A program made the position numbers and the translations under genes. The notes under the pieces are model-generated. The model searched no databases. It was not told the DNA's origin and was given only the letters and a program-made list of their open reading frames with translations. From NCBI RefSeq assembly GCF_004138495.1, contig NZ_ML142853.1, positions 26,600 to 39,439 of the forward strand: a stretch of 12,840 nucleotides of DNA. Direction: 5' to 3'. Of the stretch, positions 1 to 6,936 are shown one piece after another; within the stretch, counting starts at the first letter, position 1; every line of letters begins with the position of its first letter. Source of the DNA: Phytoactinopolyspora endophytica (GTDB lineage Bacteria > Actinomycetota > Actinomycetes > Jiangellales > Jiangellaceae).

Positions 1-153
1 GTCCGTAGACGGACAAACCGGAGAGTAGCCCCAACGCACCAACCCACCTGCACGCGCATGACTGTCGGCGACCGTCGACTTATCGGCCGCCCAGGGGTGC
101 ATGCTTTCGGCGAGTGCCATGGCGGGCAGATGGGTGATAGGGCTCTCGGTCAT
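1..153 (-). CDS. Partial unrecognised CDS, N-terminal 51 residues, coupled to rmlC
   Basis: On the minus strand an ATG at 153-151 overlaps the TGA of rmlC (152-150) in an ATGA arrangement. The frame then stays open for 51 codons to the left edge. The translation begins MTESPITHLPAMALAESM and ends near the edge with GYSPVCPSTD. I recognise no family in this fragment. It is hydrophilic, with no signal peptide or membrane segment in view. Later in-frame ATGs (for example at 120) are possible starts, but the 4-bp overlap is the usual sign of translational coupling and favours 153. Its position directly after rmlC suggests it belongs to the same nucleotide-sugar or polysaccharide operon. That role is inference from position only. 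A chance open frame of 51 codons is possible in high-GC DNA. Confidence 0.5.
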   Translation of the reverse strand, partial: MTESPITHLPAMALAESMHPWAADKSTVADSHARAGGLVRWGYSPVCPSTD

Positions 154-794
154 ACGGCCGGACTGGATGCATCGGCAGGCTGAGCAGCGGTCCAGTGCGC
201 TTGGGCTGTGGCGTAGTGCGTCACACAGGTGTCAAAGCTGGGAAGAAGCCCCATCTCGAGCGCTTCCCGCAGGGTCGGAGCCTGAGCGTCCTTGTCGGAC
301 ACGATCGGCTCGATATCGTCGGGCCAGGGCAGCGATAGATCCTCGTCGAACGGTGTGACGCCATGTTCCCGCGTGGGGTTGTACGCCGTGGAACACAGGT
401 ACGCCATGGTTGTCTCGTCTTCCAGCGCAACGAACGCATGCCCAAGACCCTCGGCGATGTAGAGCGCATGGACGTCAGTGGAATCGAGATGCACAGCATC
501 CCAGCGTCCGAACGTCGGCGAGTCGACCCGCAGGTCCACGACCACGTCCAGCAGGGCACCATGCGGACACCACACGTACTTCGCCTGACCAGGTGGCGTA
601 TCGGCGAAGTGCACGCCCCGGATTGTTCCCTTCCGGGAGACGCTCAGGTTGACCTGTGCAAGAGCCAGCGGGTGCCCAAGCGTGCCGGCCAGCTCCTGCC
701 CCTGGAACGGTGCAACGAAGCGGCCACGCCGATCCTCGAACACCTGCGGGATGAACTCGTACGCGTTGGGAATCGATAGTTCACGCATTTCCAT
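150..794 (-). CDS. rmlC: dTDP-4-dehydrorhamnose 3,5-epimerase (RmlC)
   Basis: This cytoplasmic cupin enzyme epimerises C3 and C5 of dTDP-4-keto-6-deoxyglucose, the third step of dTDP-L-rhamnose synthesis. Numbered from the upstream GTG at 818, the RGVHF motif places the catalytic His at 70, followed by the AKYVWC lysine at 80, GLGHAF around 125-129 and the MAYLCS tyrosine at 140. Recalled from memory, Mycobacterium tuberculosis RmlC has the same residues at H62, K72 and Y132, a constant offset of 8. That puts the family start at the ATG at 794 (MEMREL). The GTG at 818 has a modest GGGAAAGG ribosome binding site and remains an alternative. ATG 788 is a third option. Length (about 214 residues) is normal for the family. 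The stop overlaps the start of the next minus-strand gene by 4 bp. A related epimerase acting on another dTDP-deoxysugar cannot be excluded. Confidence 0.9.
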   Translation of the reverse strand: MEMRELSIPNAYEFIPQVFEDRRGRFVAPFQGQELAGTLGHPLALAQVNLSVSRKGTIRGVHFADTPPGQAKYVWCPHGALLDVVVDLRVDSPTFGRWDAVHLDSTDVHALYIAEGLGHAFVALEDETTMAYLCSTAYNPTREHGVTPFDEDLSLPWPDDIEPIVSDKDAQAPTLREALEMGLLPSFDTCVTHYATAQAHWTAAQPADASSPAV

Positions 795-1020
795 GCAGCC
801 AAACATACATTCATTCACGCCCAGACCTTTCCCGAAACGGTGGAATTGCCCTGCCGTTCACTCACGCGTTACAACAAAGTAACGTATATCCACACGATGC
901 TTCGCCATTGGGAAATATCCGGTCGCTTTCTGACTTGTTCACCACCAGGCACATGCTCCACCATTAAAGGCAGGGAGAGCGCATAGCCGCGGTTCTAATC
1001 ATGAGAATAGGAGCGACAAC
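795..1020. promoter_or_regulatory. Divergent intergenic region between rmlC and the pyruvyl transferase gene
   Basis: This segment of about 226 bp separates two divergently transcribed genes and must hold promoters for both unless they are read through from elsewhere. It is more AT-rich than the flanking genes, especially around 865-970. I could not pick a convincing -35/-10 pair for either direction. A TATAC stretch (minus-strand sense, around 884-888) lies beside the inverted repeat at 867-884 and could belong to an rmlC promoter. The pyruvyl transferase ribosome binding site AGGAG is at 1009-1013. Confidence 0.6.
867..884. promoter_or_regulatory. Inverted repeat CGTTAC-N6-GTAACG, candidate operator
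   Basis: A perfect 6-bp dyad with a 6-bp spacer sits near the middle of the divergent intergenic region. Its size and symmetry fit the binding site of a dimeric helix-turn-helix repressor. It has no following T-tract and is not GC-rich, so it is unlikely to be a terminator. No regulator gene lies in the window, so the partner protein is unknown. It could control rmlC, the pyruvyl transferase gene, or both. Confidence 0.4.
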
Positions 1021-2121
1021 ATGTCGATAATCCACTCGAGCGCATCGTCGACTAATCCCGATACTCAGCTGATCGAGAAACTCCGCACAACACTCGACGA
1101 CGCACTTCGAGATGCTCTCGGTGGTGCATCCGAGGTTGCCCTGGTGAACTTCCACAACCTGTCAGCTGGGTGGCCGCGATGGGTGGGAAATCCTGGTGAC
1201 ATGGCGATCTGGCAAGCGGTTCACGCCTCTCTCCGCCGCCTGAACGTACGCGTCGCCTACCAGGCCGCGTACAACACCCTCTCCATCCCCGCCCTCAGGC
1301 GCGCCGTACCATTCGGCCCGGTACTGATCACGGGTGGCGGCGACTTCGGCGACCTGTACACCTTCGGAACGCCCGAAACCAGAGAGCGCTTGCTGGCGGA
1401 GCTCCGTGGTGTTCCCATCATCCAGCTGCCGATCGCTGTCTACTTCAAAGACCCTGCGAACACCGCACGGATTCAACGGATCATCGCTGAGCACAACAAC
1501 TTCACGCTGATGGTGCGCGATCAGCTCAGCGAGCAGCGAGCCCGCAAGCACCTCGACACCGACATCCGCCTCACGCCCGACATGGCGTTTGCCCTTGGGC
1601 CTCTCCCAAGGCCTACAAAACCTTCCATCGACCTTGTCTGGAACGCCTGGAGGGCCTCCGACCCGGAGCATGTCGACCACGGTAGCCCTCCACCGGGGGT
1701 GGCCAGCCGCACGATCGAGTGGGCGAGCAAGGTCCAGGACGAACCCTCTGTGTCCATGCAGGACATGATTGTGCGCACGGCACACATTCAACTTGGCACC
1801 TTACTCGCCCGCTGGCCTTCCTTGCGCGGCGCACTGTGGCGTCCCTACGCAGCCACCTTCGAGCCGCTGTGCCGCGCCTCTATACGTCGGGGTCTCCGCC
1901 TGGAGAGCGCCGGGCGTGTCCTCGTGACCAACAAGCTCCACGGCCACATCTTTGCTCTGCTCGCCGGCATACCCCACGTGGTCCTCGACAACTCATTCGG
2001 CAAGGTACGCGGCGTGTACGAGACATGGACTTCCTCGAGCACCCTGGCACATTGGGTCGAAGACGGAGATTCGGCCCGGCGCCGTGCGCTTGAACTCCTC
2101 GAACTGCTACGCACGTCGTGA
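1021..2121 (+). CDS. Polysaccharide pyruvyl transferase family protein
   Basis: This 366-residue cytoplasmic protein matches the polysaccharide pyruvyl transferase family (PF04230). Members transfer pyruvate from phosphoenolpyruvate to a sugar of a cell-surface polysaccharide, forming a ketal; some act on lipid-linked precursors. Visible marks are GNPGDMAIW at 56-64, the glycine loop ITGGGDFGDL at 103-112, QLPIAVYF at 135-142, and the C-terminal block TNKLHGHIFALLAGIPHV at 303-320 followed by DNSFGKVRG. These resemble the exopolysaccharide pyruvyl transferase branch (EpsO/PssK-like). There is no signal peptide or membrane helix. The ATG at 1021 has an AGGAG site seven bases upstream. The gene stands alone, divergent from rmlC and convergent with the flavoenzyme gene 19 bp downstream. 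Its acceptor sugar is unknown; some family members do not use pyruvate donors, so the exact reaction is inferred. Confidence 0.85.
   Translation: MSIIHSSASSTNPDTQLIEKLRTTLDDALRDALGGASEVALVNFHNLSAGWPRWVGNPGDMAIWQAVHASLRRLNVRVAYQAAYNTLSIPALRRAVPFGPVLITGGGDFGDLYTFGTPETRERLLAELRGVPIIQLPIAVYFKDPANTARIQRIIAEHNNFTLMVRDQLSEQRARKHLDTDIRLTPDMAFALGPLPRPTKPSIDLVWNAWRASDPEHVDHGSPPPGVASRTIEWASKVQDEPSVSMQDMIVRTAHIQLGTLLARWPSLRGALWRPYAATFEPLCRASIRRGLRLESAGRVLVTNKLHGHIFALLAGIPHVVLDNSFGKVRGVYETWTSSSTLAHWVEDGDSARRRALELLELLRTS
1593..1611 (+). repeat. Intragenic hairpin, 7-bp arms with 5-nt loop
   Basis: CCTTGGG and CCCAAGG pair perfectly around a CCTCT loop inside the pyruvyl transferase coding region. An ACAAAA run follows shortly after, not a T-tract, so it does not look like an intrinsic terminator on the plus strand. 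On the minus strand the equivalent T-run would precede the hairpin. It is most likely a by-product of coding sequence (residues GPLPRP), noted because the arms are perfect. Confidence 0.35.
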
Positions 2122-2140
2122 GATATGCCCTGCGGCCCAC

Positions 2141-3517
2141 CTATACGGTCGGCTGGCGCAGGTCGATCTCCCGGAGAGCAGCGTCGACGTCGTCCCACGG
2201 CACCTTATGTGGAAGTAGGCTCCCCATTGCCGATAATGCCGCTGTCACACCGGCGGCCTGGCCCATGGCTACCGCGTTACCGGTGACTCTGTAGCTCGAA
2301 TGCGCAAGGAAGTCCCCACTTATGCAGCGGCCGGCCATCAGGAGGGCGTCCACGTCCCGGGCGATGAGAGCACGCAGCGGTATGTCATATGGCTGAACCT
2401 CCACCTCTTTCCGCACGCCGCCACTCGTCTCCCGTTCCCGAGCAGAACTCAGGTAGCCGCCTTCCGCGGCGGACAGCGCATGAACGTCAACCCCCCAATG
2501 CGCCCGGCAGATGGCATCCTCATGACGCCTCCCATCGATGAGGTCATCGGCCGTAACCATGTAGCGCCCGTGTATACGCCGCCCTTCCCGCACTCCGATC
2601 TGATCGGCTGTAGCCACTATCCTGAGTCGTGCCCACGGCCCACCGAGGGAACGCAGGCCATTCACGATGCTGTGAAGCTCCGCCCGCGCCGCCATCGTTG
2701 CCTCGGTGATCTCACCGGCGCTCAGTGCTGAGACACCGTACTCATGATTGGCCATCATCGCGAAAAGATCGTCGTGGATAGCCCAAAGAGTTGGGCCCTT
2801 GTAAGACGGCTTGACGCCGGCGCGCTCAATCTCCTCTAGAAGTGCCCGGGTGCCCCCTCTGTAACGCTGCGAGGGGCTTGGCGCCGCCGCACTGTCACGC
2901 GGCACAGGTTTCCCTCCCGCGATGAACCGATCGATCTCTTCGATTCTGGGTCCCATGAGCAATGCCATCAGGCTCATGGGTTGAGCGTCACCGGTATCAG
3001 GATGGCCATAGTCATACCGGCACCCCGCAAGTGCGCCAACGTCGCCATCTCCCGTTGCGTCGACGAAAGCGTGCGCTGTCCATCCCTCTCGGCCTGACTT
3101 GGACTCAGATATGACGGCGGACAATCGACGCGACTCGTCGACCTGCGCCGTGACAGCTCTGGTGTGCAATTGCACTCGGACGCCGGCAGCACACGCAAGC
3201 TCTTCGAGCACGACTTTCATCATCTCAACGTCGTAGCTGAACTCGGTACTCCCACGGTCCGCACGCGCTCCACGCGCATCCAGAATCTCCGTCAACTCAG
3301 CCATGACACCCGGCTTGTCCGCCTCGATGATCCTGCTGAGCGCACCTGCTGTCCACACGCCGCCCAGGCAGCCACCCACCTCGAGCAAGGTCGTCCTCGC
3401 TCCCATGCGTGCCGATGACAGCGCCGCCGCGAACCCCGCCGGTCCCGCGCCACACACGACGACGTCCGAGTCTCCCGCTATTGGGGTATCTCTCTCTTGT
3501 TCTCGCAGAATCTTCAT
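2141..3517 (-). CDS. FAD-dependent oxidoreductase (FAD_oxidored family), last gene of the rhamnoside operon
   Basis: This 458-residue soluble flavoprotein has an N-terminal Rossmann fold: DVVVCGAGPAGFAAA at 18-32, with E46 after the second strand as the likely ribose ligand. GGCLGGVWTAG follows at 48-58. FVDATGDGDVGALAG at 151-165, GVREGRRIHGRYMV at 308-321 and LLMAGRCISGDFLAHSS at 392-408 with VAMGQAAG at 416-423 are typical of FAD_oxidored proteins (PF12831). The family is broad and largely uncharacterised, so the substrate is unknown. The ATG at 3517 has a strong GGAGGA site at 3527-3522. The gene starts 12 bp after the OppF-type ATPase stop, so it is almost surely in the transporter operon. 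By context it may oxidise an imported rhamnoside, freed sugar or aglycone; that is inference. There is no signal peptide, so it acts in the cytosol. Confidence 0.87.
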   Translation of the reverse strand: MKILREQERDTPIAGDSDVVVCGAGPAGFAAALSSARMGARTTLLEVGGCLGGVWTAGALSRIIEADKPGVMAELTEILDARGARADRGSTEFSYDVEMMKVVLEELACAAGVRVQLHTRAVTAQVDESRRLSAVISESKSGREGWTAHAFVDATGDGDVGALAGCRYDYGHPDTGDAQPMSLMALLMGPRIEEIDRFIAGGKPVPRDSAAAPSPSQRYRGGTRALLEEIERAGVKPSYKGPTLWAIHDDLFAMMANHEYGVSALSAGEITEATMAARAELHSIVNGLRSLGGPWARLRIVATADQIGVREGRRIHGRYMVTADDLIDGRRHEDAICRAHWGVDVHALSAAEGGYLSSARERETSGGVRKEVEVQPYDIPLRALIARDVDALLMAGRCISGDFLAHSSYRVTGNAVAMGQAAGVTAALSAMGSLLPHKVPWDDVDAALREIDLRQPTV

Positions 3518-3529
3518 TGTGTCCTCCGC

Positions 3530-4696
3530 CTAGAGTGATGGGACGTGCCTTGGTTGCCTCGTCACCGTGCCTTCAGTCCCGGTCGAACCCGCGGCTCCAC
3601 CCCACGGCGGAGACATAGCGAAATGGCATGCAGCGAAGCGACCAGACGACTCATGTGCGGCATCAGCGGAGGCCACCGGCAGCAAAGGCGGCTCCTCCTC
3701 CGCGCAGATACGCTGCGCGAACGGGCAACGAGTACGGAAGGAACAGCCCGCAATACGCCGACTCGCATCGGGCGCGTCACCTGAGATCGCAGCGGCCTGC
3801 AAGCGATACCTGGGATGGGGCTTAGGAGACGCATCGAGGAGGGCTTTGGTGTATGGATGCCTCGGCTGAGCGAAAAGTTCAGCCGTGGGCCCCAATTCGA
3901 CCAGCTTCCCGGAATACATCACAGCGACGCGATCGCTGATGTGCTGCACGACGCCGAGATCATGAGAGATCATGATGTATGCGAGCCCGTACTGGGTTTG
4001 AAGGTCTCGGAGCAGGTTCAGAATCTGTGCCTGTATCGAGACGTCCAATGCCGAGACGGGCTCGTCGCAGACGACAAGTCGGGGATTCAGCGCGAGCGCC
4101 CGTGCGATGCCTATCCGCTGACGCTGGCCACCGGAGAAGGCATGGGGATAACGGATTCCGTATTCGCGACGAAGCCCCACCTGGTCCATCAACTCAAAGA
4201 CCCGCTCCACGAGTCGTCCGCCTCGCGCTACACCATTGATCTTCAGCGGCTCCCCTATGATGTCCCGGACCCTGTGCCGAGGATTCAACGATGTATATGG
4301 ATTCTGAAATATCATTTGAACGCCGCGGCGCAACCGCGATAGATCAGCGCCACGTGCGGTCCCCACATCTATGCTCGAATCATCGTGCGAGACCCGCTCT
4401 GAGCTTTTGCTTCCAGAATGGAAATGGATCTGGCCCGAGGTGGGCACCGCGGCACGCACGATCATCTTTCCCATCGTCGTTTTGCCGCAGCCAGACTCGC
4501 CGACCAAACCGAGCGTCTCGCCGTGATAGACATCGAAACTTACCCCGTCGACGGCCCGAAGGTTGCCAGTGGTTCGATGAAAAGAACCTCTCTTGATCGG
4601 ATAGTGTTTTGCCACGTCCTGCACCCGCAGAACCACATCGCCCGTACTCTCGGGTGCGAGACGTCCGACGTCACGAAGTTCCCCGCTCTCACTCAC
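3530..4696 (-). CDS. ABC transporter ATP-binding protein, OppF/DppF type
   Basis: This is the second ATPase of an Opp/Dpp-type importer, powering uptake together with the upstream ATPase. Numbered from GTG 4696 (388 residues): Walker A GESGCGKT at 66-73, Q-loop Q131 in IFQNP, signature FSGGQRQR at 187-194, Walker B LVVCDEP at 207-213, switch histidine H245, and the oligopeptide C-terminal domain from HPYTKALL (about 280). Four cysteines at 318, 324, 331 and 357 follow (C-X5-C-X6-C-X25-C). A longer frame from ATG 4717 exists. I chose GTG 4696 because AGAGGAGGG lies six bases upstream and the codon begins one base after the TAA of the preceding gene. A polar insert of about 20 residues lies between the Walker A strand and the Q-loop (about 94-115). 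The substrate is probably a sugar rather than a peptide, given the rhamnosidase in the operon. Confidence 0.93.
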   Translation of the reverse strand: MSESGELRDVGRLAPESTGDVVLRVQDVAKHYPIKRGSFHRTTGNLRAVDGVSFDVYHGETLGLVGESGCGKTTMGKMIVRAAVPTSGQIHFHSGSKSSERVSHDDSSIDVGTARGADLSRLRRGVQMIFQNPYTSLNPRHRVRDIIGEPLKINGVARGGRLVERVFELMDQVGLRREYGIRYPHAFSGGQRQRIGIARALALNPRLVVCDEPVSALDVSIQAQILNLLRDLQTQYGLAYIMISHDLGVVQHISDRVAVMYSGKLVELGPTAELFAQPRHPYTKALLDASPKPHPRYRLQAAAISGDAPDASRRIAGCSFRTRCPFAQRICAEEEPPLLPVASADAAHESSGRFAACHFAMSPPWGGAAGSTGTEGTVTRQPRHVPSL

Positions 4697-4697
4697 G

Positions 4698-5834
4698 TTA
4701 GTCCCTCCTCTCCCCATGGCTCTCTTCCGCCAAGAAACACGCCGCCGTATGCGCGTCCCCGACCTTCACGAGTACAGGCTCGGACTGCTCGCACATGTTG
4801 GCCATGAATGCTGCACATCGAGGATGGAAGCGGCAGCCTGACGGCACGTCGTATGGGTTCGGCACGTCCCCGGCGATCGCCTGCAGCCGCCCGCTCTCCC
4901 CCACGTCCGTCTCGATCACCGGAACCGACTCCAACAGCGCGCGTGTATACGGATGCTGCGGGTTGTCGAAGAGTTCCCACACCGGCGCCTGCTCGACTAC
5001 ACGCCCCATATACATCACCGCTACCGCATCGGCGGCCTGTGCGATCACGCCCATATTGTGCGAGATCAGGATGACCGACATCCCCATCTCTCGCTGAAGA
5101 TCGGCCAACAGAGTCAACACCTGACCTTGCACCGTAACGTCCAGCGCGGTCGTGGGCTCATCAGCAATCAGGATCGATGGCTGACATGACAGCGCCATCG
5201 CGATCATCGCCCGTTGCAAGAGCCCACCGGACAACTCAAACGGAAACCGATCAACCGTGCGCTCTGGTTGCGGAACCCCGACTCGCGCCAGCATGTCGAT
5301 CACATGATGCCGCGCTTCTCTCTTCGACTTGTCCGTATGGATCCGAACCGCCTCCATGATCTGGCGTCCTATGGGGTATACGGGCGAGAAGGCCGCCATC
5401 GGCTCTTGGAAGATCATCGCGATCTCATTGCCGCGGACAGATCTCATCTCTCGGCCCCGTGGGTCCAAGCTCGCGAGATCCACCACTCCCCCATCGCGCT
5501 CGTGATACAGGATCTCGCCACCGACGATCTGTGCCTGCCCCGCCAGGATTCCCAAGATCGAACGGACCGTCACGCTCTTCCCACAGCCAGACTCGCCCAC
5601 GATCCCCAGCGTCGAGCCTCGCTCAAGCGTCAAGGTCACATCATCAACTGCCCGGATTGTTCCCTCTGCGCCCGCAAAGTGTGTCATCAGGTTCCTGATC
5701 TCCAGGATCGGCTCTGGTCGCTCGTCCACCATGTGACTCAAGTCCACGCTCCGTCCCGGGCCCCGCGCACTCGCCGGAGCCAGGCTGTTCCTTCCATTAC
5801 CGGCTGTATGGGTCTGCTGCGTCACGCAAACCAT
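4698..5834 (-). CDS. ABC transporter ATP-binding protein, OppD/DppD type
   Basis: This is the first ATPase of the Opp-type importer. Numbered from ATG 5834 (378 residues): Walker A GESGCGKS at 80-87, Q-loop Q143 in IFQEP, signature LSGGLLQR at 201-208, Walker B ILIADEP at 221-227, switch histidine H259, and the oligopeptide C-terminal domain beginning HPYTRALL (about 294). Cysteines at 334, 340, 348 and 366 match the C-terminal cluster that binds [4Fe-4S] in mycobacterial DppD. The start is uncertain. ATG 5834 overlaps the OppC-type gene by 38 bp. GTG 5825 has GGGAG nine bases upstream. ATG 5732 (MVDERPEPILEI) would begin nearest the conserved domain but lacks a clear site. The signature has LL where many homologues have M/R plus another residue. 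It is clearly a partner of the adjacent ATPase and permeases. Confidence 0.93.
   Translation of the reverse strand: MVCVTQQTHTAGNGRNSLAPASARGPGRSVDLSHMVDERPEPILEIRNLMTHFAGAEGTIRAVDDVTLTLERGSTLGIVGESGCGKSVTVRSILGILAGQAQIVGGEILYHERDGGVVDLASLDPRGREMRSVRGNEIAMIFQEPMAAFSPVYPIGRQIMEAVRIHTDKSKREARHHVIDMLARVGVPQPERTVDRFPFELSGGLLQRAMIAMALSCQPSILIADEPTTALDVTVQGQVLTLLADLQREMGMSVILISHNMGVIAQAADAVAVMYMGRVVEQAPVWELFDNPQHPYTRALLESVPVIETDVGESGRLQAIAGDVPNPYDVPSGCRFHPRCAAFMANMCEQSEPVLVKVGDAHTAACFLAEESHGERRD
4703..4711 (-). promoter_or_regulatory. Ribosome binding site that sets the OppF-type start
   Basis: The minus strand reads AGAGGAGGG, then six bases including the TAA stop of the OppD-type gene, then GTG at 4696. 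This decides the start in favour of GTG 4696 over the upstream ATG 4717, and implies stop-start translational coupling between the two ATPase genes. Confidence 0.75.
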
Positions 5835-6936
5835 CTCCCAGGAAGTTAAAGCACAGAACGACCAGGACCACCGGTATTGCCGGCGTCAATTGCCAAGGAT
5901 GCGCGGTGACGGCTACCACGTTCTGCGCATCTTGGAGCAACGTTCCCCACGAGACGGCCGGCGCCTGCATCCCGACCCCGATGAAGCTCAGCGCTGTCTC
6001 GCCCAGAATCATCGCCGGAATCGCCAATGTTGTCACCACGATCAAATGGCTGGTCAGGGACGGCACAAGATGGCCGAAAATGATCCGCCGACGTGACGCC
6101 CCCGCCACTTTCGCCGCCACCACGAAGTCCTCTTCGCGTAGAGCCAGCAACTTGCCCCGTACTTCGCGAGCCAGTCCCGTCCATGAGATGAAAGACAAGA
6201 TCACGACGATGAAGAAGTAGGTTCGAATGATCGACCAATCCCGGGGCAGAGCCGCAGCTAGCGCGATCCACAGTGGCAATGCCGGCAGAGCGAGGATGAA
6301 CTCAGTAACCCGCTGGATTATTGTGTCCACCACCCCGCCGAAGTATCCCGATATGGCACCGAGCAGAGTCCCGAGGACCAAGCCCAGTGCGACGCCCACA
6401 AGTCCTATGGTCAGAGAGATCTGCGATCCATAAATGATCCGCGAAAGGATGTCCCGCCCCAGCCTGTCGGTGCCCAAGAGCAACACCGGCGGCTCGCCGG
6501 CCTCGGTTGTGAACAGGCGGCGGTCCGTCTCTATCACGCCAAAGAGCTTGTACGGCTCGCCCCGCCCGAAGAACTGAATAGTCGACCGTTGCCCCCGGTC
6601 TTCGACGTGCTCGTATTGCAACGTCTGGGTATCCAGCGTCCGTTCACGTCCATACACGAACGGCGCGGCAAGCGTGCCGTCATCGATCACCCGAACCAAG
6701 GTCGGCGGCGCGTCCTGGTACCCCTCGAACCGTGTGTCTGCGCCGTAAGGTGCGAAGAAGTTCGGGGCCAGCGCCACGATGTACATCGCGACCAGCGCCC
6801 ATAGCGACCACTTCGCGACACGGTGCTTCTTGAACTTCCACCACATCAATCGCCACTGGCTCGCATAGACGTACTGGGACTGTTCGTGCCCGACCGCAGT
6901 GGGCCCAGCCTTCTCGTGATCCACAATGCCACTCAT
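5797..6936 (-). CDS. ABC transporter permease, OppC/DppC type
   Basis: This is an integral membrane subunit of the importer, 379 residues. It has a cytoplasmic N-terminus with a basic WWKFKKHRVAK stretch at 32-42, a first membrane helix at about 44-63, and then an extracytoplasmic segment of roughly 90 residues (64-152). GTDRLGRDILSRIIYGSQ at 155-172 starts the binding-protein-dependent permease domain. Further helices lie at about 173-198, 208-230, 238-256, 295-312 and 352-368. The EAA coupling loop is REEDFVVAAKVAGASRR at 267-283. The frame is open much further upstream, but residues before ATG 6936 are a different-frame reading of the preceding permease gene. ATG 6936 shares ATGA with the OppB-type stop, giving a 4-bp coupled overlap. 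The long extracytoplasmic segment is larger than I expect for classic peptide OppC proteins. Confidence 0.93.
   Translation of the reverse strand: MSGIVDHEKAGPTAVGHEQSQYVYASQWRLMWWKFKKHRVAKWSLWALVAMYIVALAPNFFAPYGADTRFEGYQDAPPTLVRVIDDGTLAAPFVYGRERTLDTQTLQYEHVEDRGQRSTIQFFGRGEPYKLFGVIETDRRLFTTEAGEPPVLLLGTDRLGRDILSRIIYGSQISLTIGLVGVALGLVLGTLLGAISGYFGGVVDTIIQRVTEFILALPALPLWIALAAALPRDWSIIRTYFFIVVILSFISWTGLAREVRGKLLALREEDFVVAAKVAGASRRRIIFGHLVPSLTSHLIVVTTLAIPAMILGETALSFIGVGMQAPAVSWGTLLQDAQNVVAVTAHPWQLTPAIPVVLVVLCFNFLGDGLRDAADPYSR

Noticed and set aside
1..14. Inverted repeat GTCCGT-AG-ACGGAC at the left edge
   Set aside because: A two-base loop cannot form a good hairpin, and it lies inside the probable partial coding region, so it is likely chance.
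1162..1791. 209-codon antisense open frame within the pyruvyl transferase gene
   Set aside because: It is opposite a clearly conserved family protein, its composition is typical of a shadow frame, and I see no motif.
2122..2140. Possible bidirectional terminator between the convergent genes
   Set aside because: The 19-bp gap and its edges show no strong stem followed by a T-run; only weak, widely spaced pairing (CTGCG with CGCAG) was found.
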